DNA of 13,237 nucleotides from Methanoregula sp. UBA471 (GCA_002495065.1 DADT01000040.1:41899-55135); one strand, 5' to 3'. Numbered from the stretch's first letter, positions 1 to 6,793 are shown. Notes: a model not told the origin generated them from the letters alone. Numbers and translations: made by a program.

Positions 1-412
1 TGCCCCATTCCATGCATTCCACGGAAACGGCACCAAGGTCTGCGAGCATCTTGGCTTCTGACTCGGCCCCGATGTTGACATGCATCGAAACCCCATCGGC
101 ACCCATCTTCAGGGCGTTTGTCACGGAATTGACGAGCACCTTTTCGTTCGGGTCCGGTGCGAGCATCGTGCTTGCCGACAGGTGCAGGATTAACCCGATA
201 TCCCGTCCGCCCTGCCGATGTCCGTGGAGCGCCAGGCCCACATGGCCGATCACGGCATTTGCCCCGCCATCGGCGACAAGATTGACGGTCTGCCCCATAT
301 CGATGAGGCCCGGGATCGGCCCGTTTGAGACCCCGTGATCCATCGGGACGATGATGGTCTTCTTCGTATTGCGATTCATAATCCTTTCCAGACGAATTTC
401 CTTTCCTCTCAT
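1..412 (-). CDS. 2-amino-3,7-dideoxy-D-threo-hept-6-ulosonate synthase-like class I aldolase (partial, 5' part)
   Basis: The first 137 residues of a class I aldolase of the archaeal DhnA/AroA' type; the rest lies beyond the left edge. In archaea lacking DAHP synthase this enzyme makes the first committed intermediate of the alternative shikimate route, in the cytosol. Seen directly: N-terminus MRGKEIRLERI, then TIIVPMDHGVSNGPIPGLID with the MDHG motif carrying the conserved Asp, then GGANAVIGHVG, GLILHLSAST and GADGVSMHVN, typical of the (beta/alpha)8 barrel. The order matches my memory of Methanocaldococcus MJ0400. The catalytic lysine would lie past the edge, so I cannot exclude a fructose-bisphosphate aldolase paralogue. 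The start at 412 is chosen over an internal ATG at 379 because the extra residues (RLERI) belong to the family and a GGAGG-containing stretch lies about 13 nt upstream. Confidence 0.85.
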   Translation of the reverse strand, partial: MRGKEIRLERIMNRNTKKTIIVPMDHGVSNGPIPGLIDMGQTVNLVADGGANAVIGHVGLALHGHRQGGRDIGLILHLSASTMLAPDPNEKVLVNSVTNALKMGADGVSMHVNIGAESEAKMLADLGAVSVECMEWG

Positions 413-480
413 AACAACAACAACAACCTCCCTCCGCATTCACACGAATTATTGTGCAAAACCAGAGGGCTTACTCAATA

Positions 481-516
481 CCAGTAATAAAACCGGTAAT
501 AAAACCGGAAATAAAA
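481..516 (-). promoter_or_regulatory. Triple 12-bp tandem repeat of TATA-like boxes upstream of the aldolase
   Basis: Three adjoining 12-bp units, CCAGTAATAAAA, CCGGTAATAAAA and CCGGAAATAAAA on the plus strand. Read on the minus strand each is TTTTATT followed by ACCGG-like sequence, so each resembles an archaeal TATA box. They lie 69-104 nt upstream of the aldolase start at 412. They could be the promoter plus iterated binding sites for a regulator; the function is inferred. Confidence 0.4.
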
Positions 517-540
517 GCCAAAGAAGCTAAAAAAGCCAGA

Positions 541-567
541 AACGCGTGACCATGCGGTCTCTGCGTT
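541..567. other. Inverted repeat / hairpin in the gap before the HD-STAND cassette
   Basis: Nested arms AACGC/GCGTT (541-545 and 563-567) and GACC/GGTC (548-551 and 556-559) around the loop ATGC. It sits in the 446-bp gap between the aldolase and the HD gene. No coding region was recognised in this gap. It could be a transcription-related hairpin or a chance structure. Confidence 0.25.
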
Positions 568-702
568 CAAAAGCTGTTCAGAAACAATTTCACTGATGCA
601 GCGGGCGAGTGAACTATTAAAGATAAAGACATTCACGGGCAAAAAAACCCTCATGAATGCGGTGGCACTCTTCCTGCATGGTTAGATGTGTGTTGGTGGT
701 GG

Positions 703-711
703 TATATATAA
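703..711 (+). promoter_or_regulatory. Candidate TATA box for the HD-STAND cassette
   Basis: TATATATAA at 703-711 is the best archaeal box A match ahead of the cassette. It would place transcription start near 735 and give a leader of about 120 nt before the ATG at 859. A 6-bp hairpin (TTGGAG at 721-726, CTCCAA at 733-738) lies close to that start. AT-rich sequence at about 780-835 offers weaker alternatives nearer the gene. Confidence 0.4.
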
Positions 712-858
712 GAGGCAGGTTTGGAGGGGAATCTCCAATTTCAGAATCGATTGAAGTGTAATATGCGATATGTTGAATTTTTAAAAAGAAACAATTTATA
801 ATGCCGTGGAAGAGATTGAGTTATAATTGGTAAGATTAAATTTTCGAAAGGGTTGTTA

Positions 859-2562
859 ATGGCTCTTGATCTTGAACTACAATTAAAACAACTTTGTCAG
901 GAGCATGATCCGCCATTAGATTTATTTCGCCGTCTTGAGCGCATACGCGATTCAGCTATTACTATTTGGAAAGAACCAAGATTAAAATGGTTTACTGATC
1001 ATAGCGCTGACACGCATTCAAGAAAAATAATCGAACATATTGGAGAAATAATTGATCCTCTCCAACATTCGGCTCAAAGTCTAAATCCTCATGAACTTTT
1101 CGTTCTTTTAGCTGCTTGTTATCTTCACGATATTGGAATGCAGGATTTTCGATCGGCTAATAATAAAGGCGTCGAACACTTTACAATTGACGATTTTATT
1201 GACATACGTGAGAATCATCCACAACGTTCACGAGACCTTATTATCGAACGCACCTTATGGAGGGGAAGGGATGATTTTAACATCGACTTAGATCCTGATC
1301 CACAATATTTGGTACCTATTGCGCTTGTTTCTCAGAGTCATGGAAGTAAATTCTTCCTTGCGACTGTTAATGAATTGCAACATCTAGGGCAACGCCCTGG
1401 AAATGCACCATTTAGAGGGGATTTATTGGCAGCATTACTGCTTATTGGAGATGAACTAGATTTACATGAACGTCGAGCAACATTTCCAAAAGAATTTGCA
1501 CATTCTCCCCAATCCTTGCTTCATAATTTAATTCACCAATATGTAACAAGCGTTGAGATTTGCGATGGAAAAACGCCTAAACATCGTCATATCAATCTGA
1601 TGATACAATTTCCGTTAGATGCCGATGATTATCGTTTAGATGTATTAGATTGGATCATTTTAAAACTTATAAAACAATGCGAACTTACAAAAAAGATATT
1701 CGAAACAAGTACTAAAGGGGAATTAAATTGGGACGATCAGATTAGTGTTCATGAAAGTGTCGATAGGTATCATGTTAGACGATCATTTTTAGATTCTGAA
1801 CACGGTAATGAAGCGTTAAAAATACTAAAACAGGAAATATTACAAGGGCAAACCATCAATCGGGAAGAGTCGCTCCGGGTATATCGAGATGCATTAATGC
1901 AAAGTAAGCAGAAGTTTCAAGGCATACAAATAATTCATCAAATGCAATCTGACTTGACCCATTTGATAAAATTATTTACATCTATTTGTCAATGTCATCA
2001 AGGAAATACTATTCATATTGCATTTCATCATCCAACGGGTCATGGGCCTTTTGATGTAATAACTCGTGTAGCCGATGACTTGGGAGAAAAAGGCTTCTCA
2101 TTATCAGAATATTTTCGAGTAAAAATTTCTGTTTATGAGAATCAACCAGATAGTTTACGACAATTGGGATATGCAATAATAAATGATATTCGAGCAGAAA
2201 ATAACCAAACTCCGCTAACGATATTATTTGAGGATATAGATTTAGCAGAGCAAGAAACGATAAGTTGGCTAGAGATTTTTATTTCTCAAATGATAGAAAA
2301 AGATACCAAACTTTTATTTATTTTAACAAAGTCTGATGAGGCGATTCTTAATATTTTTTCAGAGCACTTCCAAGTTATTCGCTTAGATTCCTTCACGAAG
2401 AAACATATTACTGATTATTTACAAAAACGATATGGCTATCCGAGTGAAATAGCTTTATCTAAATCAAGTTCGATCAGTTATTATACATTAGGAACACCTA
2501 TTCGCGTTTATACTGGTCTGAAAGTTGAAGAATTATTGACATATTCGATTATTAAGGATTGA
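859..2562 (+). CDS. HD-domain phosphohydrolase fused to a degenerate STAND/AAA-like NTPase domain
   Basis: A cytosolic protein of 567 residues. Residues about 40-205 form an HD domain with a full set of candidate metal ligands: H53, the HD pair in YLHDIGM (H90, D91), H120, H161 in SQSHG, and D198 in LIGDELDL. This resembles the HD domains of bacterial conflict proteins (HD-CE-like, from memory). Residues about 335-560 look like a P-loop NTPase: a beta strand and loop HIAFHHPTGHGPF where Walker A should be, but without GK[TS]; a Walker B-like strand LTILFEDID; a sensor-like strand KLLFILTKSDE; and a late GTPIRV motif recalling the STAND GxP motif. The ATG at 859 is preferred to a TTG at 853 because AAAGGG at 847-852 is well spaced for it. 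The TPR gene follows after 6 bp, so the two are almost surely co-transcribed. AT-rich codon use differs from downstream genes and suggests transfer. Nucleotide second-messenger or dNTP hydrolysis is possible but unproven. Confidence 0.75.
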   Translation: MALDLELQLKQLCQEHDPPLDLFRRLERIRDSAITIWKEPRLKWFTDHSADTHSRKIIEHIGEIIDPLQHSAQSLNPHELFVLLAACYLHDIGMQDFRSANNKGVEHFTIDDFIDIRENHPQRSRDLIIERTLWRGRDDFNIDLDPDPQYLVPIALVSQSHGSKFFLATVNELQHLGQRPGNAPFRGDLLAALLLIGDELDLHERRATFPKEFAHSPQSLLHNLIHQYVTSVEICDGKTPKHRHINLMIQFPLDADDYRLDVLDWIILKLIKQCELTKKIFETSTKGELNWDDQISVHESVDRYHVRRSFLDSEHGNEALKILKQEILQGQTINREESLRVYRDALMQSKQKFQGIQIIHQMQSDLTHLIKLFTSICQCHQGNTIHIAFHHPTGHGPFDVITRVADDLGEKGFSLSEYFRVKISVYENQPDSLRQLGYAIINDIRAENNQTPLTILFEDIDLAEQETISWLEIFISQMIEKDTKLLFILTKSDEAILNIFSEHFQVIRLDSFTKKHITDYLQKRYGYPSEIALSKSSSISYYTLGTPIRVYTGLKVEELLTYSIIKD

Positions 2563-2568
2563 ATTCTT

Positions 2569-4698
2569 ATGACAGATGAGGTCCTAAACCAAAAGTATGA
2601 GCTTGACCTTCTCTGTAAAACATTCCCCTCACCCCTTGTGAACGCCATTGAGTTGTGTTCTCTTCCTCTTTCACTTGATGATAAATTGGGATATGATTTA
2701 ATTCATAAATTTGGAAAATTCAATGGCACTTCCCGAGCAATATGGGCGGAAATTAAAAGGCAACCATTTGTATATCCTTACGAGAATGGAGAATGGAGAT
2801 TTATTGATTTTGCGCGGAATTATTTTATTTCTCGTTTAGAACAACAAAATGGAACTTTATTACGACTCCATGGATTTTTAAAAGAATATTTTGAAGAAAA
2901 ATTGAATGAATCAAAACCAGGAGATAGCCCACAAAAGCGTGAATTAGTGTTACGAGTTAATTACCATTTAGTTCCTTCAGATCCAGAAGATGCTATAAAA
3001 AATCTAAATGATATTTGTGAAAACGCAGCACGAGCCAATCGAGTTGCAGATATAAAAGGAGTAACCGATCTTTTTAAAAAACAAGACCGTTGGTTATCAT
3101 CATTTAACGTTGAAGGAAACTATTTTGAAGGCCGGTATGCGTATATCAAGAATGATTACAAAAAAGCCGATATTTGTTTCAGATTCGTTTGGAACCATGG
3201 AAAACCCGATCTAATCAAATCTATCGCAGGCCATCTTTTAGGTGTGATTTGGGCAAGCAATAATGATTATTCGTCTTTAATTTCTTCTGAAAAAATTCTT
3301 CGCGATACTCTAGATTTAGGCATACAAATCAATGAAGATCACAACCAAGCCCAAGTCATGAACAGTCTTGGGGGCGTCCTAATCAAGTTAGGTGGTCACG
3401 AACGGTTAGAAACAGCCGAAAACTATTATCGGGATAGTTTGAAACTCCTTCAACGATTGGGCGATCGCCACGGTGAAGCGATGGTGCTGAACAGTCTTGG
3501 GGGGGTTTTAATTAGATTGGGTGGTCACGAACGGTTAGAAGAAGCCGAGACGTATTATCGGGATAGTTTGAAACTGGAACAACAACTTGGCAATCGTCCT
3601 GGTGAAGCGATGGTGCTGAACAGTCTCGGGGGTGTCCTAGTCAAGTTAGGTGGTCGCGAACGGTTAGAAGAAGCCGAGACGTATTATAGGAATAGTTTGA
3701 AACTGGAACGACAATTTAGCAATCATCACGGTGAAGCGATGGTGCTGAACAGTCTAGGAGGTGTCCTGGTAAGATTGGGTGACCGCGAACGATTGGAAGA
3801 AGCTGAGACCTACTACCAGGATAGTTTGAAATTGGTTCAACAACTTGGCGATCGCCACGGCCAAGCAATGATTATGACAAGTCTCGGAGGTGTCCTAGTC
3901 AAGTTAGGTGGCCGCGAACGCTTGGAAAGAGCCGAGATATATTATCGAGATAGTTTAAAACTGGAACAACAACTTGGCAATCGCCGTGGAGAAGCGATGG
4001 TGCTGAACAGTCTCGGGAGTGTCTTGGTAAGATTAGGTGACCGCGAACGGTTAGAAGCAGCCGAGATGTATTATCTGGATAGTTTGAAATTGTTTCAACA
4101 CCTTGGTGATAATCTTGGCCAAGCAATGACTATGACAAGTCTCGGAGGCGTCCTAGTCAAGCTAGGTGGCCGCGAACGCTTGGAAAGAGCCGAGATATAT
4201 TATCGAGATGTTTTAAAACTGGAACAACAACTTGGCAATCACCGTAGTGAAGCGATGGTGCTGAATAGTCTCGGGGGTGTCTTGGTAAGATTAGGTGACC
4301 GCGAACGGTTAGAAGCTGCCGAGATGTATTATCTGGATAGTTTGAAATTGTTTCAACACCTTGGTGATAATCTTGGCCAAGCAATGATTATGACAAGTCT
4401 GGGAGGCGTCCAAGTCAGGATAGGCGGGAATGATAGGTTAAAGAAAGCCGAAATATATTATCGAGATAGTTTAAAACTGCAACAACAACTTGACAATCGC
4501 CGTGGCGAAGCGATGGTGCTAAATGGACTAATCAATTTATTTGAAATTAAAGGAGATTTTCAGACAGCTTGTCAATTGTTAGAAAAAGTAATAACGATTG
4601 AAGAGATTCTTGGAGAAACCTATTTTATAGATTTATATCGCAAGAAACTCGAAGAACTGCAATTACGAATTAAGAATACAACTCCTTATACTGAGTAG
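2569..4698 (+). CDS. Winged-helix-like plus tandem TPR-repeat protein (sensor half of a split STAND system)
   Basis: A 709-residue protein starting 6 bp after the HD-NTPase gene. Residues about 18-90 (NAIELCSLPLS ... FIDFARNYFISRLEQ) resemble the winged-helix segment that follows the NTPase core in STAND proteins. Residues about 150-260 look like irregular TPR helices. Residues 261-647 are nine near-identical 43-residue TPR-like repeats with core SLGGVLVRLG and YYRDSLKL, followed by a divergent capping repeat (NGLINLFEIKGDF) and a charged C-terminus. There are no membrane segments or catalytic motifs. Many STAND proteins use such repeats to bind a trigger molecule or to oligomerise; here that function is inferred. 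The protein lacks its own NTPase core, which appears to be supplied by the preceding gene. The start ATG has only a weak AAGG 11 nt upstream, compatible with translational coupling. Base composition is AT-rich, like its partner. Confidence 0.75.
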   Translation: MTDEVLNQKYELDLLCKTFPSPLVNAIELCSLPLSLDDKLGYDLIHKFGKFNGTSRAIWAEIKRQPFVYPYENGEWRFIDFARNYFISRLEQQNGTLLRLHGFLKEYFEEKLNESKPGDSPQKRELVLRVNYHLVPSDPEDAIKNLNDICENAARANRVADIKGVTDLFKKQDRWLSSFNVEGNYFEGRYAYIKNDYKKADICFRFVWNHGKPDLIKSIAGHLLGVIWASNNDYSSLISSEKILRDTLDLGIQINEDHNQAQVMNSLGGVLIKLGGHERLETAENYYRDSLKLLQRLGDRHGEAMVLNSLGGVLIRLGGHERLEEAETYYRDSLKLEQQLGNRPGEAMVLNSLGGVLVKLGGRERLEEAETYYRNSLKLERQFSNHHGEAMVLNSLGGVLVRLGDRERLEEAETYYQDSLKLVQQLGDRHGQAMIMTSLGGVLVKLGGRERLERAEIYYRDSLKLEQQLGNRRGEAMVLNSLGSVLVRLGDRERLEAAEMYYLDSLKLFQHLGDNLGQAMTMTSLGGVLVKLGGRERLERAEIYYRDVLKLEQQLGNHRSEAMVLNSLGGVLVRLGDRERLEAAEMYYLDSLKLFQHLGDNLGQAMIMTSLGGVQVRIGGNDRLKKAEIYYRDSLKLQQQLDNRRGEAMVLNGLINLFEIKGDFQTACQLLEKVITIEEILGETYFIDLYRKKLEELQLRIKNTTPYTE
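3349..4509 (+). repeat. Nine tandem 129-bp coding repeats (43-aa TPR-like units)
   Basis: Units begin at 3349, 3478, 3607, 3736, 3865, 3994, 4123, 4252 and 4381, each exactly 129 bp. A divergent tenth unit starts at 4510. Two subtypes alternate in the second half: AMVLNSLGGVLVRLGDRERL and AM(I/T)MTSLGGVLVKLGGRERL. The pair 3865-4122 is repeated at 4123-4380 as a 258-bp higher-order unit; its second half differs at only about three positions by eye, pointing to recent tandem duplication or gene conversion. Confidence 0.9.
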
Positions 4699-5275
4699 GG
4701 CTACCTTTATGCACACCATGCCCCGCTCAGTTCGGCCTTCTTAACTATGTCATATATTGTCACAAGTCAAAACACTTTTGTGGCGTGAAATTCGTGCCCC
4801 TAATAACGTTTTTCAATATACCCAGCTGTTTTTGACAAAACCTTTTTGTACTGACGGCTAATTCCGGAAAAAAGGGTGATCCGGGGCGGTAGCGTGCCCG
4901 GATTTGCCTTGTAGAATGCAGGTCTCCCTGCCCACGATCTCGGAAATCAGCCCCCTGTTCCTGCCCAATCTATGGTTCCCATCCTCGGATTTCCCTTCGG
5001 AAAATTTATTCAGCCAAATCCATCTCCTTTAGCCGCCCCATGTACGCTATCAAAAGAAACACCCATGACAGGGAGCAGGATCATTGATCAGGAAAATGGG
5101 AACGAAAAATCCACAGGGAACGAACATTTTTGTTCCTTCAAAAACTCTAAAGCACCAGCCCCGGATGGAGATAAATCGTTCGCAAATCTCACCATTTTCT
5201 GCTCAAACCGGTTTATAATAAAAGCCCATTATCTATCCAGATCCATGTTCCTTTGTCATAGGGCCCGGAGACGCA
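4699..5275. other. Intergenic region after the cassette; no supported gene
   Basis: Oligo-T tracts at about 4809-4847 are compatible with archaeal termination of the TPR gene. From about 4860 the composition returns to GC-rich, which may mark the right border of the AT-rich insert. A 103-codon open frame (4972-5283) shows no recognisable domain and no good ribosome binding site; I do not call it. No repeats marking an insertion junction were found. Confidence 0.4.
5212..5219 (+). promoter_or_regulatory. TATA box for the 5345-5722 gene
   Basis: TTTATAAT in a strong archaeal box A context. A start of transcription near 5243 would give a leader that contains the GGAGGT ribosome binding site at 5287-5292. 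Confidence 0.5.
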
Positions 5276-5300
5276 TTGAGTGAAATGGAGGTAACACATT

Positions 5301-5348
5301 ATGAAAAATCTAATGAAAAACCGTATGAAAACGAGGCACACCCCATGA
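5301..5348 (+). CDS. Possible 15-codon leader ORF overlapping the next gene (ATGA)
   Basis: The reading frame MKNLMKNRMKTRHTP has the best ribosome binding site in the area (GGAGGT at 5287-5292, 8 nt before the ATG). It ends in a TGA that overlaps the ATG at 5345 of the next gene. This is the geometry of translational coupling by reinitiation. Alternatively it is the original N-terminus of the downstream gene, separated from it by a frameshift. Confidence 0.35.
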   Translation: MKNLMKNRMKTRHTP

Positions 5349-5722
5349 GCCGCGGTCCCCGCCCCCACAAGGCGCTGGCGGAGGCGATCCCGATCGCCAA
5401 GGCGCGTGGCATTATCCAGCTGGCAACGAGCGGGCCGGAGCGGATCTTCGATATCGCGATTGTTTCGAAGGTCCCGGTCACGTTCGCCCGGGTCATGTTC
5501 GCGCCGGAGATCCTCGCGACCACCCGGCAGCTCGCGGATGATTTCAGGGAAGAGATCGCCCAGCTCCGGATCATTGCCCAGGACGCGGCCATCACTTCTG
5601 AGCTCTGGCTCCGGTCAAAGCACGGGACATGGCGGTTCTTCCTGGTCACACCGGACTCGCTGGTGGAGATCGACCGCGAGGGAAAACAGCTCCTGCCGGG
5701 ATCGGGACAGACAATCGGGTGA
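5345..5722 (+). CDS. Hypothetical protein, intact member of a dispersed, otherwise degraded family
   Basis: A soluble protein of about 125 residues that I do not recognise. It has PERIFDIAIVSKVPVTFARV near residues 30-50, an acidic/hydrophobic middle (LADDFREEIAQLRII), then ELWLRSKHGTWRFFLVTPDSLVEID near the C-terminus. There are no membrane segments, signal peptide or cysteine clusters. The pattern of acidic residues followed by GTWRFF might suit a small alpha/beta fold, but no function is claimed. The frame is open back to a TTG at 5276, and an in-frame ATG lies at 5285. The ATG at 5345 is chosen because similarity to the second copy at 6083-6452 begins close to it and it overlaps the leader ORF stop. 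An eight-T run at 5732-5739 probably terminates transcription. At least four damaged relatives lie in this window. Confidence 0.6.
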   Translation: MSRGPRPHKALAEAIPIAKARGIIQLATSGPERIFDIAIVSKVPVTFARVMFAPEILATTRQLADDFREEIAQLRIIAQDAAITSELWLRSKHGTWRFFLVTPDSLVEIDREGKQLLPGSGQTIG

Positions 5723-5731
5723 AGGGGTGAA

Positions 5732-5739
5732 TTTTTTTT
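5732..5739 (+). terminator. Oligo-T terminator after the 5345-5722 gene
   Basis: An uninterrupted run of eight T on the plus strand, 10 nt after the stop codon. Archaeal RNA polymerase commonly terminates at such U-tracts. Confidence 0.5.
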
Positions 5740-5828
5740 ATTAACACACCTTCAATTCTTGAAAATAATAAAAATTATCAAATCTTTAATAGCACCCCAG
5801 ACTCTATTTCAGCCACGTGATTTTCGGA

Positions 5829-5966
5829 CTACCTGGATACAGCAATCAGCCCAATACCTATGATACCGATCATCGCGGCGACTCCGGACTCAATGATATT
5901 CAAAAACAGGAGTGAAGCAGCCGCCAATGCGATAGTTAATCCAACTATAAACAGGATTTTGTTCAT
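5829..5966 (-). CDS. Small two-helix membrane protein (45 aa)
   Basis: A complete minus-strand frame of 45 residues. It starts MNKILFIVGLTIALAAASLL and ends GLIAVSR before TAG. Two hydrophobic segments (about 4-22 and 28-43) are separated by a short NIIESG turn, so it is predicted to be a helical hairpin in the cytoplasmic membrane. Nearly every codon encodes a hydrophobic or small residue, with only a few charged residues at the ends and turn, which is unlikely by chance. No strong ribosome binding site is visible, but two TTTAAA boxes lie about 32-45 nt upstream, so the transcript would have a very short leader. Function unknown. The neighbours on both sides are members of the degraded family, and it is not obviously linked to them. 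Confidence 0.6.
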   Translation of the reverse strand: MNKILFIVGLTIALAAASLLFLNIIESGVAAMIGIIGIGLIAVSR

Positions 5967-5993
5967 ATGTGCAGGATCTCAAAATCCATTAAA

Positions 5994-6015
5994 TGCCTTT
6001 AAACATTTAAAGGCA
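5994..6015. promoter_or_regulatory. Perfect 22-bp palindrome over the small membrane gene promoter
   Basis: Arms TGCCTTTAAA and TTTAAAGGCA are separated by CA. Each arm contains a TTTAAA box that can act as an archaeal TATA element on either strand. It lies 28-49 nt upstream of the start at 5966. It is a good candidate for an operator overlapping a promoter. Confidence 0.5.
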
Positions 6016-6065
6016 ACTGATTCCGCTCATACAGTGAACATGGTTTTACCGGCCGGGATTTTCTC

Positions 6066-6452
6066 GTGACCACGGACCCGGATCCAAGCCCCGCCCCCAC
6101 CGGGCATAGCAGAAACGATCCCGATCGCAAAGGCACGTGGTATCGTCCAAATTGCACAAGTGGATCGGAGCGGATCTTCGATATCGCGATTGTTTCGAAG
6201 GTCCCGGTGACGTTCGCCCGGGTCATGTTTGCGCCGGAGATCCTCGCGACCACCCGGCAGCTTGCCGATGATTTTAAAGAAGAGATCGCCCAGCTCCGGA
6301 TCATTGCCCTGGACGCGGCCATCACGGCCGAGCTCTGGCTCCGGTCAAAGCACGGGACATGACGTTTCTTCCTGATCACGCCGGACTCGCTGGCCGGGAT
6401 CGACCGCGAGGGAAAGCCGCTCCTGCCGGGATCAGGACAGACGATTGGGTGA
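6066..6452 (+). pseudogene. Degraded second copy of the 5345-5722 family
   Basis: From 6167 to 6452 this aligns without gaps to 5437-5722, with roughly 23 mismatches counted by eye. A TGA at 6360-6362 replaces the Trp codon of the HGTWRFF motif. Upstream, the residues corresponding to AEAIPIAKARGI are present but in a different frame (AETIPIAKARGIVQIA), because one base is missing just before SERIFDIAIV near 6160. Another one-base length difference lies near 6095. The open frame 6066-6362 therefore begins with a frame-shifted N-terminus and ends at the nonsense codon. The copy is most likely non-functional, though a truncated product is possible. It probably arose by duplication of an ancestor shared with the intact copy 0.7 kb upstream. 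Confidence 0.75.
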
Positions 6453-6670
6453 ACGGCCAGGACAACCGTCGGAGAGAGGGATTCCCGTCGTCCTGAATAC
6501 CCCTGCGGAAATTCTGGTACATCAGGGCCCGGAAAAGGCCCGGTTGTACCTCTTTTCCCTCTATCCCCGTATTTCCGGGGTCATAATTCAAAAAAATGCG
6601 GAACCGGGCCGGAATAATGGGGGGTTCTCCGGCGGGAACGGATGAGGTCGTATTTAGCGATGTTACAGAG
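6453..6670 (+). repeat. Non-coding dispersed repeat block, copy 1
   Basis: Directly follows the pseudogene and is recognisably the same as 12221-12440, which follows another fragment of the same family. Shared stretches include CGGTTGTACCTCTTTTCCCT and the segment around GCGGAACCGGGC. A 9-bp inverted repeat, GGCCCGGTT (6537-6545) with AACCGGGCC (6602-6610), is kept in copy 2 apart from its last pair. Minus-strand frames through the two copies differ mostly at amino-acid-changing positions, so I treat the block as non-coding, perhaps a structured 3' region. Confidence 0.6.
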
Positions 6671-6728
6671 TCAAAAAAAGGGACGGATCGTGGTTCAGGT
6701 CGTGTAGGTTCTTTTGGGGGACCCCAAC

Positions 6729-6793
6729 GTCTTGGCCGGGATCGAACGGGAAGGAAACGGCTCGTCCCGGGATCGGAGCAGACAAGCGGTTGA
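6729..6793 (+). pseudogene. C-terminal fragment of the 5345-5722 family
   Basis: About 65 bp matching the end of the family: TTGGCCGGGATCGA followed by a GGGATCGG...CAGACAA...TGA tail, as in 6390-6452. At least one base is missing in the middle. No remainder of the gene precedes it. The region 6794-6964 beyond it holds only the upstream sequence of the CPBP gene. Confidence 0.5.

Noticed and set aside
12..338. 108-codon plus-strand frame over the aldolase
   Set aside because: Antisense to a clearly recognised aldolase coding region.
859..2562. HD gene as a CRISPR Cas3 or Cas10 HD nuclease
   Set aside because: No helicase or palm motifs, no CRISPR repeats or other cas genes in the window, and the HD context matches a fused STAND-like NTPase instead.
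3899..4384. Two nearly identical 75-aa minus-strand frames inside the TPR gene
   Set aside because: They are antisense shadows of the 258-bp duplicated coding unit; their similarity follows from the repeat, and they have no ribosome binding site.
4972..5283. 103-codon plus-strand frame between the TPR gene and the orphan family gene
   Set aside because: No recognisable motif, no ribosome binding site, and its end overlaps the start region of the next gene with the TATA box inside it.
5299..5649. 116-codon minus-strand frame, mirrored at 5999-6379
   Set aside because: Similarity of the two antisense frames is due to the duplicated plus-strand gene, which shows the coherent protein and the intact copy.
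6376..6591. Minus-strand frame shared in part with 12261-12443 (common segment EGKEVQPGLFR)
   Set aside because: Comparing codons of the two copies, most differences change the amino acid, so the similarity reflects the non-coding DNA repeat rather than protein constraint.
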